Shown piece after piece: positions 8,576 through 16,912 of a stretch of 34,601 nucleotides of DNA. The notes under the pieces were generated by a model, which was not told the DNA's origin, searched no databases, and saw nothing but the letters and a program-made list of their open reading frames with translations. Position 1 is the first letter of the stretch. Each line of letters starts with the position of its first letter. The stretch comes from Pseudomonadota bacterium (GTDB lineage: Bacteria; Desulfobacterota; Desulfovibrionia; Desulfovibrionales; Desulfovibrionaceae). The position numbers and the translations under genes are program-made. The DNA lies in the NCBI GenBank assembly GCA_023435825.1, contig JAEZMB010000204.1, positions 1 through 34,601 of the forward strand, written 5' to 3'.

Positions 8576-8929
8576 ATGGCTATCAGCGAATTTGAACAGC
8601 ACCGGCTGGAAAGCCTTCTCAAGAAATTCTGCGACGAGAAGGGGCCGCCCCCTGATATCCGCGATCAGCTGCAGTGGGGCTTCAGGATCGATCCCGAGCA
8701 GCAAAGCGTGGAGCTATTCGAAATTCGTCCCTATTTCATGGACGCCAGCCGGAAGATTGAAAGCGAGTTTGCCAAGGCGGTCTATGTGAAGAGTTCCAAG
8801 ACCTGGAAAGTCTACTGGATGCGCGGGTCAGGTAAGTGGATTAAATATGATCCATGCCCGAAGGTGAAGACGATTGAGGAGTTCTTAAAAATTGTAAGGG
8901 AAGATGAATTTCATTGTTTTTTCGGGTAA
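8576..8929 (+). CDS. DUF3024 domain protein
   Basis: A 117-residue protein that I recognise as DUF3024 from its opening (MAISEFEQHR, then FCDEKGPPP and IRDQLQWGFRI) and its end (WKVYWMRGSGKWIKYDPCP, then a predicted C-terminal helix). The family's function is unknown; it is scattered through bacteria, often near accessory genes. The start at 8576 has GAGG at 8567-8570; the frame is open upstream, but that part does not resemble the family. It has no signal peptide or membrane segment. The 3' end of the gene and the DNA after it are clearly more AT-rich than the genes to the left, which suggests the accessory region begins close by. Confidence 0.8.
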   Translation: MAISEFEQHRLESLLKKFCDEKGPPPDIRDQLQWGFRIDPEQQSVELFEIRPYFMDASRKIESEFAKAVYVKSSKTWKVYWMRGSGKWIKYDPCPKVKTIEEFLKIVREDEFHCFFG

Positions 8930-9050
8930 GGCCAATTTTAACTTACGATTTATAAAAACAGCTCCTTAATTAAAACCGTTTTTAGTATCTGTCTGTGGCG
9001 ATGGGGGACTTTCTTTTTGAAAGAGCAATTACAAATTGGAGAATTACGAC

Positions 9051-9767
9051 ATGGCTAAATGCACAGCCCCCAAACACGGCCATCGCACAGCGAGCGGTCG
9101 AGCGGCCTGCCCTGTATGCGGTGGCAGTTATAGCGGCTACAGCTACAGCGGCTACGGGTCATATTCGTCCCCGTCCTACTCCTCGTCGGGGAGTAGCGGG
9201 GGCAGCCTGAGCAGCAGTGGCGGGTCCGGCAGCAGCGGAAGGCCGCGCTGGTCACGAGTCGGTTCGTCCGTATTGTACACGCCTGCCGAGGTGCGGGCGC
9301 TAACACCGGTACGCGAAAATGTTGAGAAGCGAGCGTCCCTGCCTGATCTTCGGGACGTCTTTCTCTGCCACGCATGGGATGATCGACAGGGGGCCGCCAA
9401 GGAACTACACGATCTACTTGAGGCACTCGGTGTCTCGGTCTGGTTCAGCGAGAAGGATGTTGGCCTTGGCACAACTTTGCTTCGCGCCATCGACAAAGGC
9501 TTGGCGAATTCGCGGATAGGGATTGTGCTGGTGACCCCTGCGCTGTTGCGCCGCCTCCCAGCAGAGGGCATCGCCGACAAAGAACTTTCGGCACTCCTCG
9601 CGCGTGACCTGCTCGTTCCCGTCATGCACAAAACGACTTATGAGGCTCTCCGCGAAGTCAGTCCCCTGCTGGGCTCACGAAGCGGCCTGAGTACAGCAGA
9701 AGAGCCGATGGCAAATGTCGCGGCCAAACTCGCCGAGCTAGTTGCCTTGTCTCCCCCCCTAGTGTGA
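9051..9767 (+). CDS. TIR-domain protein with Cys/His N-terminus and Gly-Ser-Tyr linker
   Basis: A 238-residue protein. Residues 1-24 contain Cys4, His9/His11, Cys20 and Cys23 (CPVCGG), probably a small zinc knuckle. Residues 25-64 are a low-complexity Ser/Gly/Tyr linker. Residues 101-235 are a TIR domain: DVFLCHAWDD opens it, VSVWFSEKDVGLG is the box-2-like loop, and Glu178 in DKELSALL sits where the catalytic glutamate of NAD-cleaving TIR enzymes is found. Many bacterial TIR proteins act in antiphage defence by degrading or converting NAD, but no partner sensor gene is visible here and this function is inference. GGAG at 9039-9042 supports the start. The gene lies 150 bp from a tRNA terminator and island boundary, a typical place for defence genes. 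Confidence 0.85.
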   Translation: MAKCTAPKHGHRTASGRAACPVCGGSYSGYSYSGYGSYSSPSYSSSGSSGGSLSSSGGSGSSGRPRWSRVGSSVLYTPAEVRALTPVRENVEKRASLPDLRDVFLCHAWDDRQGAAKELHDLLEALGVSVWFSEKDVGLGTTLLRAIDKGLANSRIGIVLVTPALLRRLPAEGIADKELSALLARDLLVPVMHKTTYEALREVSPLLGSRSGLSTAEEPMANVAAKLAELVALSPPLV

Positions 9768-9920
9768 CGGGATGGCTCCGCCCCACGTACGGAGGTAGTT
9801 CGAGCTAGCATGACCAATCCTTGAAGCAGGCCATCCCATCAATTTCGAAACAAACGGTGCCAAGACGGGGATTGCGGACAAATTGGGTCTGCAAACGATG
9901 CCAACAGGCACGACCCGCTG

Positions 9921-9961
9921 AAAAACGAAAAAGGGGCCAGGACCATCGGTCCTAACCCCTT
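9921..9961 (-). terminator. Rho-independent terminator of the tRNA-Thr gene
   Basis: Read on the minus strand: AAGGGG, two bases, AGGACC, a 3-base loop, GGTCCT, two bases, CCCCTT, then TTTTTCGTTTTT. It begins 7 bases after the tRNA CCA end, as expected for the original host tRNA transcript. Confidence 0.8.
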
Positions 9962-9968
9962 GAAATAC

Positions 9969-10013
9969 TGGAGCCAGCATGGAGACTCGAACTCCAGACC
10001 TGCTGATTACGAA
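9969..10013 (-). tRNA. 3' half of tRNA-Thr(CGT): attachment-site scar, not a complete gene
   Basis: On the minus strand the sequence reads as the 3' half of a tRNA. The anticodon loop is TTCGTAA (anticodon CGT, threonine), followed by stem TCAGC, variable loop AGGTC and T-arm TGGAG-TTCGAGT-CTCCA with a perfect stem. Acceptor strand TGCTGGC, discriminator T and an encoded CCA at 9969-9971 complete it. The expected 5' anticodon-stem strand GCTGA is missing; GTGTC stands there instead, and no D-arm follows. The match therefore ends exactly in the anticodon loop, a known crossover point of tyrosine recombinases. I read it as attL or attR of an element lying to the right. The intact tRNA should sit at the other end, which I do not see in the window. 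Confidence 0.85.
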
Positions 10014-10437
10014 GACACAAAAGTTGGCTCATTATAATGATTTCATTAATCTATTTTGGCTATTAACGTGTTCAGTTGTGGCGGCCAGCCAACAAGATAA
10101 ATCCAAGTCATATTTAACAATTTGGCTATTCTTTGGTTAACGTTTGGTGCTTATTTGTTGCCGCCCCCCCCAACCCAGAGGATGTTTATTGATGCCTCTG
10201 AGGGAGCAGCCACACATTCAAGGACGCGGCCTAGGGCTTCAGCCACGTCACAAATGCGGCAGCCTGTCAGCAGCCACGAAAAGCGGGCAAGTCCTCCTGG
10301 CAGCGACATTTAATTACACTTTTGTAATTATATCGCTCGCCTGTTTCAAAAAAACATTATAGATTATATGAATTCAAAAACAGGAACAATCCATCTACTG
10401 CAAGTCAAAACGCTACTTGGCCAGCTGGAGGACTGTC
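10014..10437. other. Island left end, non-coding
   Basis: No gene is supported here. Base composition drops to AT-rich immediately after the tRNA scar, with a GC-rich patch at 10160-10300 that shows no coding features. A palindrome at 10311-10330 is listed separately. The region must contain the promoter of the small RHS-like gene. Confidence 0.5.
10311..10330. promoter_or_regulatory. Perfect palindrome, candidate operator upstream of RHS genes
   Basis: TAATTACA-CTTT-TGTAATTA is a perfect 8-bp inverted repeat with a 4-bp spacer, 107 bp before the start of the small RHS-like gene. Its size and symmetry fit a dimeric regulator site. It has no T-tract of terminator type. Confidence 0.4.
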
Positions 10438-10743
10438 GTGCATTCACATTCCAAAAAGTACCTAGCGTTTCTATCCGCTAGCTTGTTTCTTGCAATCTCC
10501 ACTGCCATAGCCCATTCATCCATTGCAGCAACCGTAGCTTATACCTATGACAAAGCTGGCCGCATTCTCGCCGCGACCTACAACGACGGCCAAAGCATAG
10601 CCTACTCATATGATCTTTCTGGAAACAGGACATCCCAGACCATTGTGGGCTTTGGACCAAGCGGTAATTACGTTGAACCAGCTACAATAATCATGCTCCT
10701 TAATAGTTCAGAAAGTAGCTCTGTGACAGTGATCGACAAATGA
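10438..10743 (+). CDS. Small secreted RHS/YD-repeat-like protein
   Basis: A 101-residue protein. The GTG start at 10438 is preceded by GGAGG at 10427-10431. A signal peptide is clear: charged start (HSHSKK), hydrophobic YLAFLSASLFLAISTAIA, with cleavage near the following small residues. The mature part has two YD-type RHS repeats (AYTYDKAGRILAATY and AYSYDLSGNRTSQTI) and then a short Ser-rich tail with no known domain. It lies 224 bp upstream of the full-length RHS gene on the same strand. It may be a remnant of an older RHS gene or an independent small secreted partner. Having its own ribosome site, signal peptide and stop, it reads as an intact gene. Confidence 0.65.
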   Translation: MHSHSKKYLAFLSASLFLAISTAIAHSSIAATVAYTYDKAGRILAATYNDGQSIAYSYDLSGNRTSQTIVGFGPSGNYVEPATIIMLLNSSESSSVTVIDK

Positions 10744-10967
10744 ATAGACTACAAAACACTCCTTAACATTCTACCCTGACGCCAAACATACATAGATACA
10801 GTTACCAGTTATTGCTATCTTGAAAATTTGTATTCACCATCTTTGGATAACATCTATAACAACACCTGTATTAATGTCATACTCCAGAAAACAACATTCC
10901 ATTACTTCCATAGCAATTAAGCAATGCAAAAGTCGACAAGAATATTGCAAGTGCAACAGGAGACGCT

Positions 10968-13900
10968 ATGCATATCATCGTCATGATTGCCAATTATTCT
11001 ATAAATACTATTTTACTCTCAACAGTTATATTTGTTTTATGTTCGTCAATTGGCAACGCCGCTAACAATCGAAACATCACTGGAACCCATGAATGCATTT
11101 CAACTACAGGCAATGCGACTAGAAATCTAAGTTATTTTTCGATCGTAACAGGACAACGCTCGGAATACAGCAACCCAGCACAATTAGGATTACCAAGCCC
11201 AACAACTCCATCGGCCTTTGCGAGCAAGTCAATCAACTTAGCAACTGGAAATAAAGTTCAGAAAGAAATTGACTACATAGGAGGAGTAAATACATATTTA
11301 AAACTTCAACGCATTTACAACAGTTCGAGTTTTGCAGACAATGCGACAGGAGCGCTTTGGCAGGACAACCACCATAGGAGACTAGCAAGTGATGGATACT
11401 ACGTCTATACAACAAGGGAAGATGGTCGCATCGACTCCTTTTCTCCCTATTCTGGCGGGTGGAAAGCATGGCCAAATGTAACAAGCCAACTCACTGGCAC
11501 ATCTACTGGATGGGAACTGGTAACTGAAAATGATACCAAGGAATTTTATGATGCATGTGGCAAACTTGTCAGCATTACAACCAGAGCTGGAGCAAAAACT
11601 ACATATACATATGACGGTAACAGCAGATTAACCCAGGTTGCCGGTCCATTTGGTCACACATTAACTTTCTCCTATGATTCCGCAGGCTACGTATCAACAG
11701 TAACACTGCCTGATGGCAATCAAATTACATATGCTTACGATACAAACTATAATCTCATCTCCGTCAGTTATCCTGACAAATCTTCACGCACATATCTATA
11801 CGAGAACACAAAGTTCCCATATGCCTTGACAGGTATTATTGATGAGAATGGCGACCGCTTCGTCACAATATCATATGATGACAACGGCTTGGCTACAAGC
11901 ACGTCATTAGCCGAAGACGTGAGCAAGACCAGCATCTCCTATAATTCAGATAACACATCTACGACAGTAGACGCACAGGGCAATTCAAGTACCTATACTT
12001 TCTTCACATCGTCTGTATCTGAAAATATTAATATGCTCACAAACATAAGCAACGCGGAAACATCTGCTGGCGCTAGTTCGTATGAGTACGATGAGAATGG
12101 CTTTTTATCCAGCAGAACAGACTCAAATAGCATTGTAACAAGCATCATTCGTGATGCACGTGGCCTCGACTTAATCAAAACAGAAGCAAAAGACACAGGG
12201 TCTCCAAGAACAATAATTACAACTTGGCACCAAACTTTCCGCTTACCGCTGTCAATCACTGAACAAGATCGCATAACATATTTTACATATGACGAAAATG
12301 GCAATTTAGTATTCAAAACAATAGTCGCCACACAGGGGTCACCATCGAGGACTTGGACTTACGAATACAATAACTTGGGCCACGTGACCATGGCCAAGGA
12401 CCCGAATCAAAATATAACCAGATACACCTACGACCAAACGGGTGGAGTTAGCAAAATCACCAACTCTCTAGGCCAAGATACTTATCTAACCTACGACGCC
12501 AACAATCGTCCTGTAACTATTAAAGATCCAAACAACCTTGTCACAGCTTTAACCTATGATCTGAGAGGTCGTCTAAGGTCCAAAATCATTGGAACAGAAG
12601 AAACCAGCTACACATTTGATGCGGCAGGTAATTTGACCAAAGTCATTAAGCCCGACAATTCATATACCGCTTACGCCTACGACAAATCTCATCGACTGAC
12701 TAAAATAACAGACACCATGGGCAATAACATCGTTTATACTCTGGACCTTATGAACAACCTCACAGAAGAACAAACATTTGAAAACAGCGGCCGCCTAGTA
12801 AAAACACGTTCTCATTCATATGACCAACTGAATCGATTAGTACAAGACAGAGGCTCCTTGGGTCAAACCACATTTTACAACCTTGACAACAATGGAAATG
12901 TGTTCAGCATAATTGATCCGCTGGGCAATGCTTGGACAAAAGCCTATGATGCTCTGAATCGCCAAATCCTGAGCATAGATCCGACTGGAGGAACTATTAA
13001 CGCTGGCTACAACGCTAATGATCAGCTTGTTTTTGTCATTGACCCGCGAGGTTTGGTTACTTCGTATGACTACAACGGTCTCGGCAACATAACTACTCTT
13101 CACAGCCCAGACACCGGTTATACTAACAAAACCTACGATGCTGTTGGCAATTTACTTAACTTCACAGATGCACGGGGAATGACCGGGACATTCACCTATG
13201 ATCCTTTAAACAGGATGTTGAACTCGAACTATTCCGATGGCAACTCAGTGACATTTCAGTATGACCAAGGATCTTATGGAAAAGGGCACCTCACGACCAT
13301 GGTTGACCCCAGCGGCACGACGAGCTGGACATATGACCAACATGGACGTGTTTTGCAAAAGACTCAACAGATAGGTAGCGTTAACCTTGTAACTACATAT
13401 CAATATGATTATTGGTCCGGGAGACTGGTCGCTTTGACCTACCCATCGGGAAAGAAAGTCACCTACACTTACAATCAACTATCGCAAAAACTTTCAGCCG
13501 TTAGCGTCGACAACGAGATAATTGTCCATAGCATTGCATACCAACCCTTCGGCCAAGCCAGTTCCTGGACTCAAGGCAATGGTTATATTTATTCTAGGAC
13601 TTTCGATCATGACGGCAGAATAACGGCCATCAACATGCCAGGGGATAACTTGTCCTACACCTACGACCTATCGGGACGTATTACAGGTGTGACGGATAAT
13701 TTTTCGGCTCCGCTGCTGCCCAATACTCGTCTCACCAATTTTACCATCGCCCCAAATAATAACCAAATATTGTCCCAGACAGGGGTGAAGTCCAAGGCGT
13801 ACTCCTATGATGCGGCGGGCAACTTAGCCAGCATTGGCCAGTCCCAGGTCCTAACCCACGACGCCAGAGGCCGACTGGTCCAGGTTCAAAATGGCTCTCA

Positions 13901-14867
13901 GACAACAAACTACCTGATTAATGGCCAAGGACAACGAGTAGCCAAGACCGGCTCCGGCATATCAAGCGAAGCCACCCTTTTCTTCTACGATGAGTCAGGG
14001 CATTTGCTGGGCGAATACGACGCTTCTGGAAACGTAATCCAGGAAACAGTGTGGCTAGAAGATCTGCCTATAAGTGTTCTTCAACCAGGGGACGTGGTCT
14101 ACTACGTCAACCCAGATCATTTAGGCGCGCCAAGAAATATTACCGATAAAAGCAATGCAGTTGTTTGGAGATGGCTACATGAACCCTTTGGAAATGGTGA
14201 TCCCAACCAAACTTTGAAGGATGGTTCGAATTTTGTTTACAATTTAAGGCTACCAGGCCAATATTATGACAAGGAGACTGGATTTAATTACAACTATTAC
14301 CGAGACTATATCCCGGCTCTAGGCCGATATGCGCAACCGGATTCTATTGGAATCAAAGGCGGAATCAATCTTTATAGTTACACAAAAAATAATCCTATCA
14401 ACAAGAAGGACACATTTGGTTTGCAAGATATGTTTGGCGTGTATCCTGGATATGGTTTTTACTCAAATAAATCACAGAATGCTGCCTTCTCTCAAGCGTG
14501 GAACGACAAAAAGTCGACAATTTTAGGAACTGCATTTGTTCCAAGTGCAATAGCATATGGGGCTACGTCTTTTAGCTTTATCCCTGAAGCCGCATCTGCC
14601 ATTGTTGCTTCTGATCTTACGAAGAAAGCAGTTCAGTTAGCCACCTTTCACTATTTAGTTAATTTCGAAGCAATCCAGGACTTTGCTTTCTCTGCACTAC
14701 CTACAGGCACTCCCCCAGCAGCTAGTGGATCAGGTCTATTAGGATTTGCGGTTGGAAACTATGGTCCAGAAGTATATGATGCGTTTGTCGATTCCTTTAC
14801 CACCCCAACGTCAGATGACTCGTCATGGGAATATTCAGATGACTCGTCATGGGAAAGTTCAGAGTAA
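10968..14867 (+). CDS. Secreted RHS-repeat protein with variable C-terminal tip
   Basis: A 1299-residue RHS-family protein. It starts at 10968 with AGGAG at 10958-10962. The N-terminus looks like a Sec signal (hydrophobic up to about residue 32, ending GNAAN). Residues ~70-190 match the conserved region before RHS repeats. From ~200 to ~1110 there are dozens of YD repeats (such as TYTYDGNSRLTQV), which form a closed beta-shell. The RHS core end is classic: DHLGAPRNITD, then GQYYDKETGFNYNYYRDY, then GRYAQPDSIGIKGGINLYSYTKNNP with DTFGL. About 150 residues follow as a unique tip, which in polymorphic toxins is the effector. This tip is Ala/Phe-rich with hydrophobic stretches, and I recognise no nuclease or other toxin motif. 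It could be pore-forming or structural. Confidence 0.9.
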   Translation: MHIIVMIANYSINTILLSTVIFVLCSSIGNAANNRNITGTHECISTTGNATRNLSYFSIVTGQRSEYSNPAQLGLPSPTTPSAFASKSINLATGNKVQKEIDYIGGVNTYLKLQRIYNSSSFADNATGALWQDNHHRRLASDGYYVYTTREDGRIDSFSPYSGGWKAWPNVTSQLTGTSTGWELVTENDTKEFYDACGKLVSITTRAGAKTTYTYDGNSRLTQVAGPFGHTLTFSYDSAGYVSTVTLPDGNQITYAYDTNYNLISVSYPDKSSRTYLYENTKFPYALTGIIDENGDRFVTISYDDNGLATSTSLAEDVSKTSISYNSDNTSTTVDAQGNSSTYTFFTSSVSENINMLTNISNAETSAGASSYEYDENGFLSSRTDSNSIVTSIIRDARGLDLIKTEAKDTGSPRTIITTWHQTFRLPLSITEQDRITYFTYDENGNLVFKTIVATQGSPSRTWTYEYNNLGHVTMAKDPNQNITRYTYDQTGGVSKITNSLGQDTYLTYDANNRPVTIKDPNNLVTALTYDLRGRLRSKIIGTEETSYTFDAAGNLTKVIKPDNSYTAYAYDKSHRLTKITDTMGNNIVYTLDLMNNLTEEQTFENSGRLVKTRSHSYDQLNRLVQDRGSLGQTTFYNLDNNGNVFSIIDPLGNAWTKAYDALNRQILSIDPTGGTINAGYNANDQLVFVIDPRGLVTSYDYNGLGNITTLHSPDTGYTNKTYDAVGNLLNFTDARGMTGTFTYDPLNRMLNSNYSDGNSVTFQYDQGSYGKGHLTTMVDPSGTTSWTYDQHGRVLQKTQQIGSVNLVTTYQYDYWSGRLVALTYPSGKKVTYTYNQLSQKLSAVSVDNEIIVHSIAYQPFGQASSWTQGNGYIYSRTFDHDGRITAINMPGDNLSYTYDLSGRITGVTDNFSAPLLPNTRLTNFTIAPNNNQILSQTGVKSKAYSYDAAGNLASIGQSQVLTHDARGRLVQVQNGSQTTNYLINGQGQRVAKTGSGISSEATLFFYDESGHLLGEYDASGNVIQETVWLEDLPISVLQPGDVVYYVNPDHLGAPRNITDKSNAVVWRWLHEPFGNGDPNQTLKDGSNFVYNLRLPGQYYDKETGFNYNYYRDYIPALGRYAQPDSIGIKGGINLYSYTKNNPINKKDTFGLQDMFGVYPGYGFYSNKSQNAAFSQAWNDKKSTILGTAFVPSAIAYGATSFSFIPEAASAIVASDLTKKAVQLATFHYLVNFEAIQDFAFSALPTGTPPAASGSGLLGFAVGNYGPEVYDAFVDSFTTPTSDDSSWEYSDDSSWESSE
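14811..14855 (+). repeat. Two-copy direct repeat at the 3' end of the RHS gene
   Basis: A 21-bp sequence at 14811-14831 is repeated exactly at 14835-14855 (unit length 24 bp). It encodes the doubled S-D-D-S-S-W-E at the extreme C-terminus. The exact nucleotide identity points to recent duplication by slippage. Confidence 0.8.
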
Positions 14868-15100
14868 TACTATTACTCAAATCTAGACACAATGCCCTTG
14901 CCTATTCATGTCTTTATGTTCGACTACTTCTATCATACTTAACTCTCACTTAAATGGCATCGTTCTTATTGGTGTCTTATCCAATTTCGTACATTTTCTT
15001 CAACGAGCAACACCTTATATGTAGCCTGAATATTTTTATGCATCGAAACAATCGAAGTGGTTAAGCATATTGCTGCATCATTGCATAAAAGGAGCCAGCA

Positions 15101-15448
15101 ATGTCAAGGGGCTTTTGGTTTATATTAGTTGGTCTAGCATGTATGTTTACTGGCTTTAATTTCTGGAGAACGGGCTGGGACTTTAGGGAAAACCTACCAG
15201 TACCACATTTCGCCGGCATCCCGTGGGCTATATTTGGTGTGGTTATGATTGTTTTTGGAACTAAAAAAATTATCAACAAGGGGAAGAAACCCGATCAATA
15301 TCTGATTTGTCCAGTTTGTCAAAAGGTTGTCGAAGTTCGACTGGCCAAAGATAAAAAATGTCCAGAATGCGGATCAGACCTGGAAATTCTAGAAGGGTTT
15401 TATGAACGTCATCCTGAATTTAAAGCAACACAGGGAAAGAACAAGTGA
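15101..15448 (+). CDS. Small two-helix membrane protein with zinc ribbon (possible RHS immunity protein)
   Basis: A 115-residue protein with a good ribosome site (AAAAGGAG before ATG at 15101). Two hydrophobic segments (about residues 4-20 and 39-54) predict a membrane hairpin. The C-terminal half holds a four-cysteine ribbon (CPVCQ, then CPECG) followed by a charged tail. I do not recognise a named family. It is the next gene after the RHS gene on the same strand, 233 bp on, and a strong terminator follows both. That is where immunity genes of RHS toxins are usually found, and a membrane protein would fit a membrane-acting tip. This role is inference from position only. Confidence 0.7.
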   Translation: MSRGFWFILVGLACMFTGFNFWRTGWDFRENLPVPHFAGIPWAIFGVVMIVFGTKKIINKGKKPDQYLICPVCQKVVEVRLAKDKKCPECGSDLEILEGFYERHPEFKATQGKNK

Positions 15449-15529
15449 TTGAGCAAGATCTATTTCACAAGGTTCTTCTTCAAATTTAATTATATTAATT
15501 ACTATCTATCGAAGTCGCGTTGCCCCAGC

Positions 15530-15555
15530 ATCACAATCTAATATTGTGATTTTTT
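15530..15555 (+). terminator. Rho-independent terminator closing the RHS region
   Basis: ATCACAAT-CTAAT-ATTGTGAT, a perfect 8-bp stem, then five more Ts. It follows the zinc-ribbon gene by about 80 bp and precedes the glycosyltransferase gene. Confidence 0.85.
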
Positions 15556-15684
15556 AAGAGTACATTGATTTGTTGAATCCTTTGAGTTCAAATTGTACGT
15601 ACATATTCAATCGCTAAGACTTTTTGCTGAGTTCGCCAGGTAGGAAATGGGTTCCGTCAAAGAATTATTTATTGTTTATACTTC

Positions 15685-16869
15685 ATGGGTAGGCTGGTGA
15701 ACATCCTGCATCTGGGCAAATATTATCCACCTGAACCAGGTGGGATGGAAACCTTTCTACGCTGCCTATGCCAAGAACAAGCCAAGCAAGGACACCGAGT
15801 CTGGGCTGTTTGTCATGCTCGAGGAAAACAGGTGATGCGGTCTACAATCATCGACGGGGCTGTGGAGGTTCACTTGGCCCCAACATTAGGTGATTCCAGC
15901 GCCAAGGCTTATGCTCCTGCGTTCGCTGCTTTGGCTCGGGCCATGATCGCAACCACCCACCCTGACATCGTGTGCCTGCACATGCCCAATCTGTCCGGGA
16001 TGTTGGCTACCTTGGCTCTTGGGCGGCCTTACCTGGTCTACTGGCAAGCCCCGGTGCAAGCCCGGGAACTGGCGTTTTCGACCCGGATGCTGCTTCCAGC
16101 GTACAGGTTTATTGAAGCCTTTGTCCTGCGCAGGGCCACGCGAATCATCGTCACATCCAGGGCCATGCTGGAAGGCTGCCCCCAACTTGCCCCACACCGC
16201 GACAAGTGCCGGATTATTCCCCTGGGCATCGACTTGCCGGGGGAGATTCCAAGCTGCGATAACTCCCTTACCCCTGGACAGGCCCCTATGGTTATGTCCT
16301 TAGGCAGATTCGTCCCTTACAAAGGTTTTGACAGGCTTGTAAGGGCAGCCTGCCTCATGCCTCGCACTAGGTTTGTCATGGCCGGCGACGGCCCACTACT
16401 GGGCGAGATCAAGAAACTGGCCTGGGATCTGGGCTTGGCGGAAAGAATCGACTTTCCTGGCCGCATTGACGATGTGAAGCGCGAGGCCCTGTATGCGCAG
16501 TGCGATGTCTTCTGCCTGCCATCGGTGAGCCCAGCTGAATCCTTCGGCTTAGTCCTCTTGGAGGCAATGTCTTATGCAAAGCCAGTGGTGGCCGCATGTC
16601 CAGATTGGTCCGGTATCAGGGAGGTGGTGGCCCACCAGAAAACCGGGCTTCTTGTCCCCCCGGACGCCCCTCTGGCACTGGCTCGGGCCATCAGCTCACT
16701 GTTAGCCAATCCTGACAAAGCGCAAACCATGGGCGCTATGGGCCAGAAGCGTGTCAGGGAGCTATACGACATTCGAGTCGTGGCGGCACAAGCGAATCAG
16801 GTTTACACCCAGGCTTCGCTTGGACAAAAGAGCGGCAGATGCAAAAATCGCCTACAAAACAGCATGTAA
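15685..16869 (+). CDS. GT4-family (GT-B fold) glycosyltransferase
   Basis: A 394-residue retaining glycosyltransferase of the GT4 type. The N-terminal lobe opens with NILHLGKYYPPEPGGMETF, the glycine loop of the family. PLGIDLPGEI marks the inter-lobe region. GRFVPYKGFDRLVRA and VMAGDGPLL are typical C-lobe motifs, and AESFGLVLLEAM holds the E-x7-E nucleotide-sugar site. It probably adds a sugar to a lipid-linked oligosaccharide on the cytoplasmic face. The ATG at 15685 has no clear ribosome site; a GTG at 15697 is an equally plausible start. The oligosaccharyltransferase gene follows after 43 bp, so the two are likely co-transcribed and may work in one pathway. Confidence 0.9.
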   Translation: MGRLVNILHLGKYYPPEPGGMETFLRCLCQEQAKQGHRVWAVCHARGKQVMRSTIIDGAVEVHLAPTLGDSSAKAYAPAFAALARAMIATTHPDIVCLHMPNLSGMLATLALGRPYLVYWQAPVQARELAFSTRMLLPAYRFIEAFVLRRATRIIVTSRAMLEGCPQLAPHRDKCRIIPLGIDLPGEIPSCDNSLTPGQAPMVMSLGRFVPYKGFDRLVRAACLMPRTRFVMAGDGPLLGEIKKLAWDLGLAERIDFPGRIDDVKREALYAQCDVFCLPSVSPAESFGLVLLEAMSYAKPVVAACPDWSGIREVVAHQKTGLLVPPDAPLALARAISSLLANPDKAQTMGAMGQKRVRELYDIRVVAAQANQVYTQASLGQKSGRCKNRLQNSM

Positions 16870-16912
16870 GATTACTTTGTCTTTACGCAATGTGAAGCGA
16901 TTGCAAGTAAAA

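Noticed and set aside
6116..8704. Very long minus-strand open frame (862 codons) opposite the SPFH gene
   Set aside because: Same GC-bias effect; it shadows the flotillin-like gene and has no recognisable domain.
10438..10743. Small RHS-like gene as the broken 5' end of the large RHS gene
   Set aside because: It has its own ribosome site, signal peptide and stop, and the large gene also has its own; no frameshift would join them sensibly.
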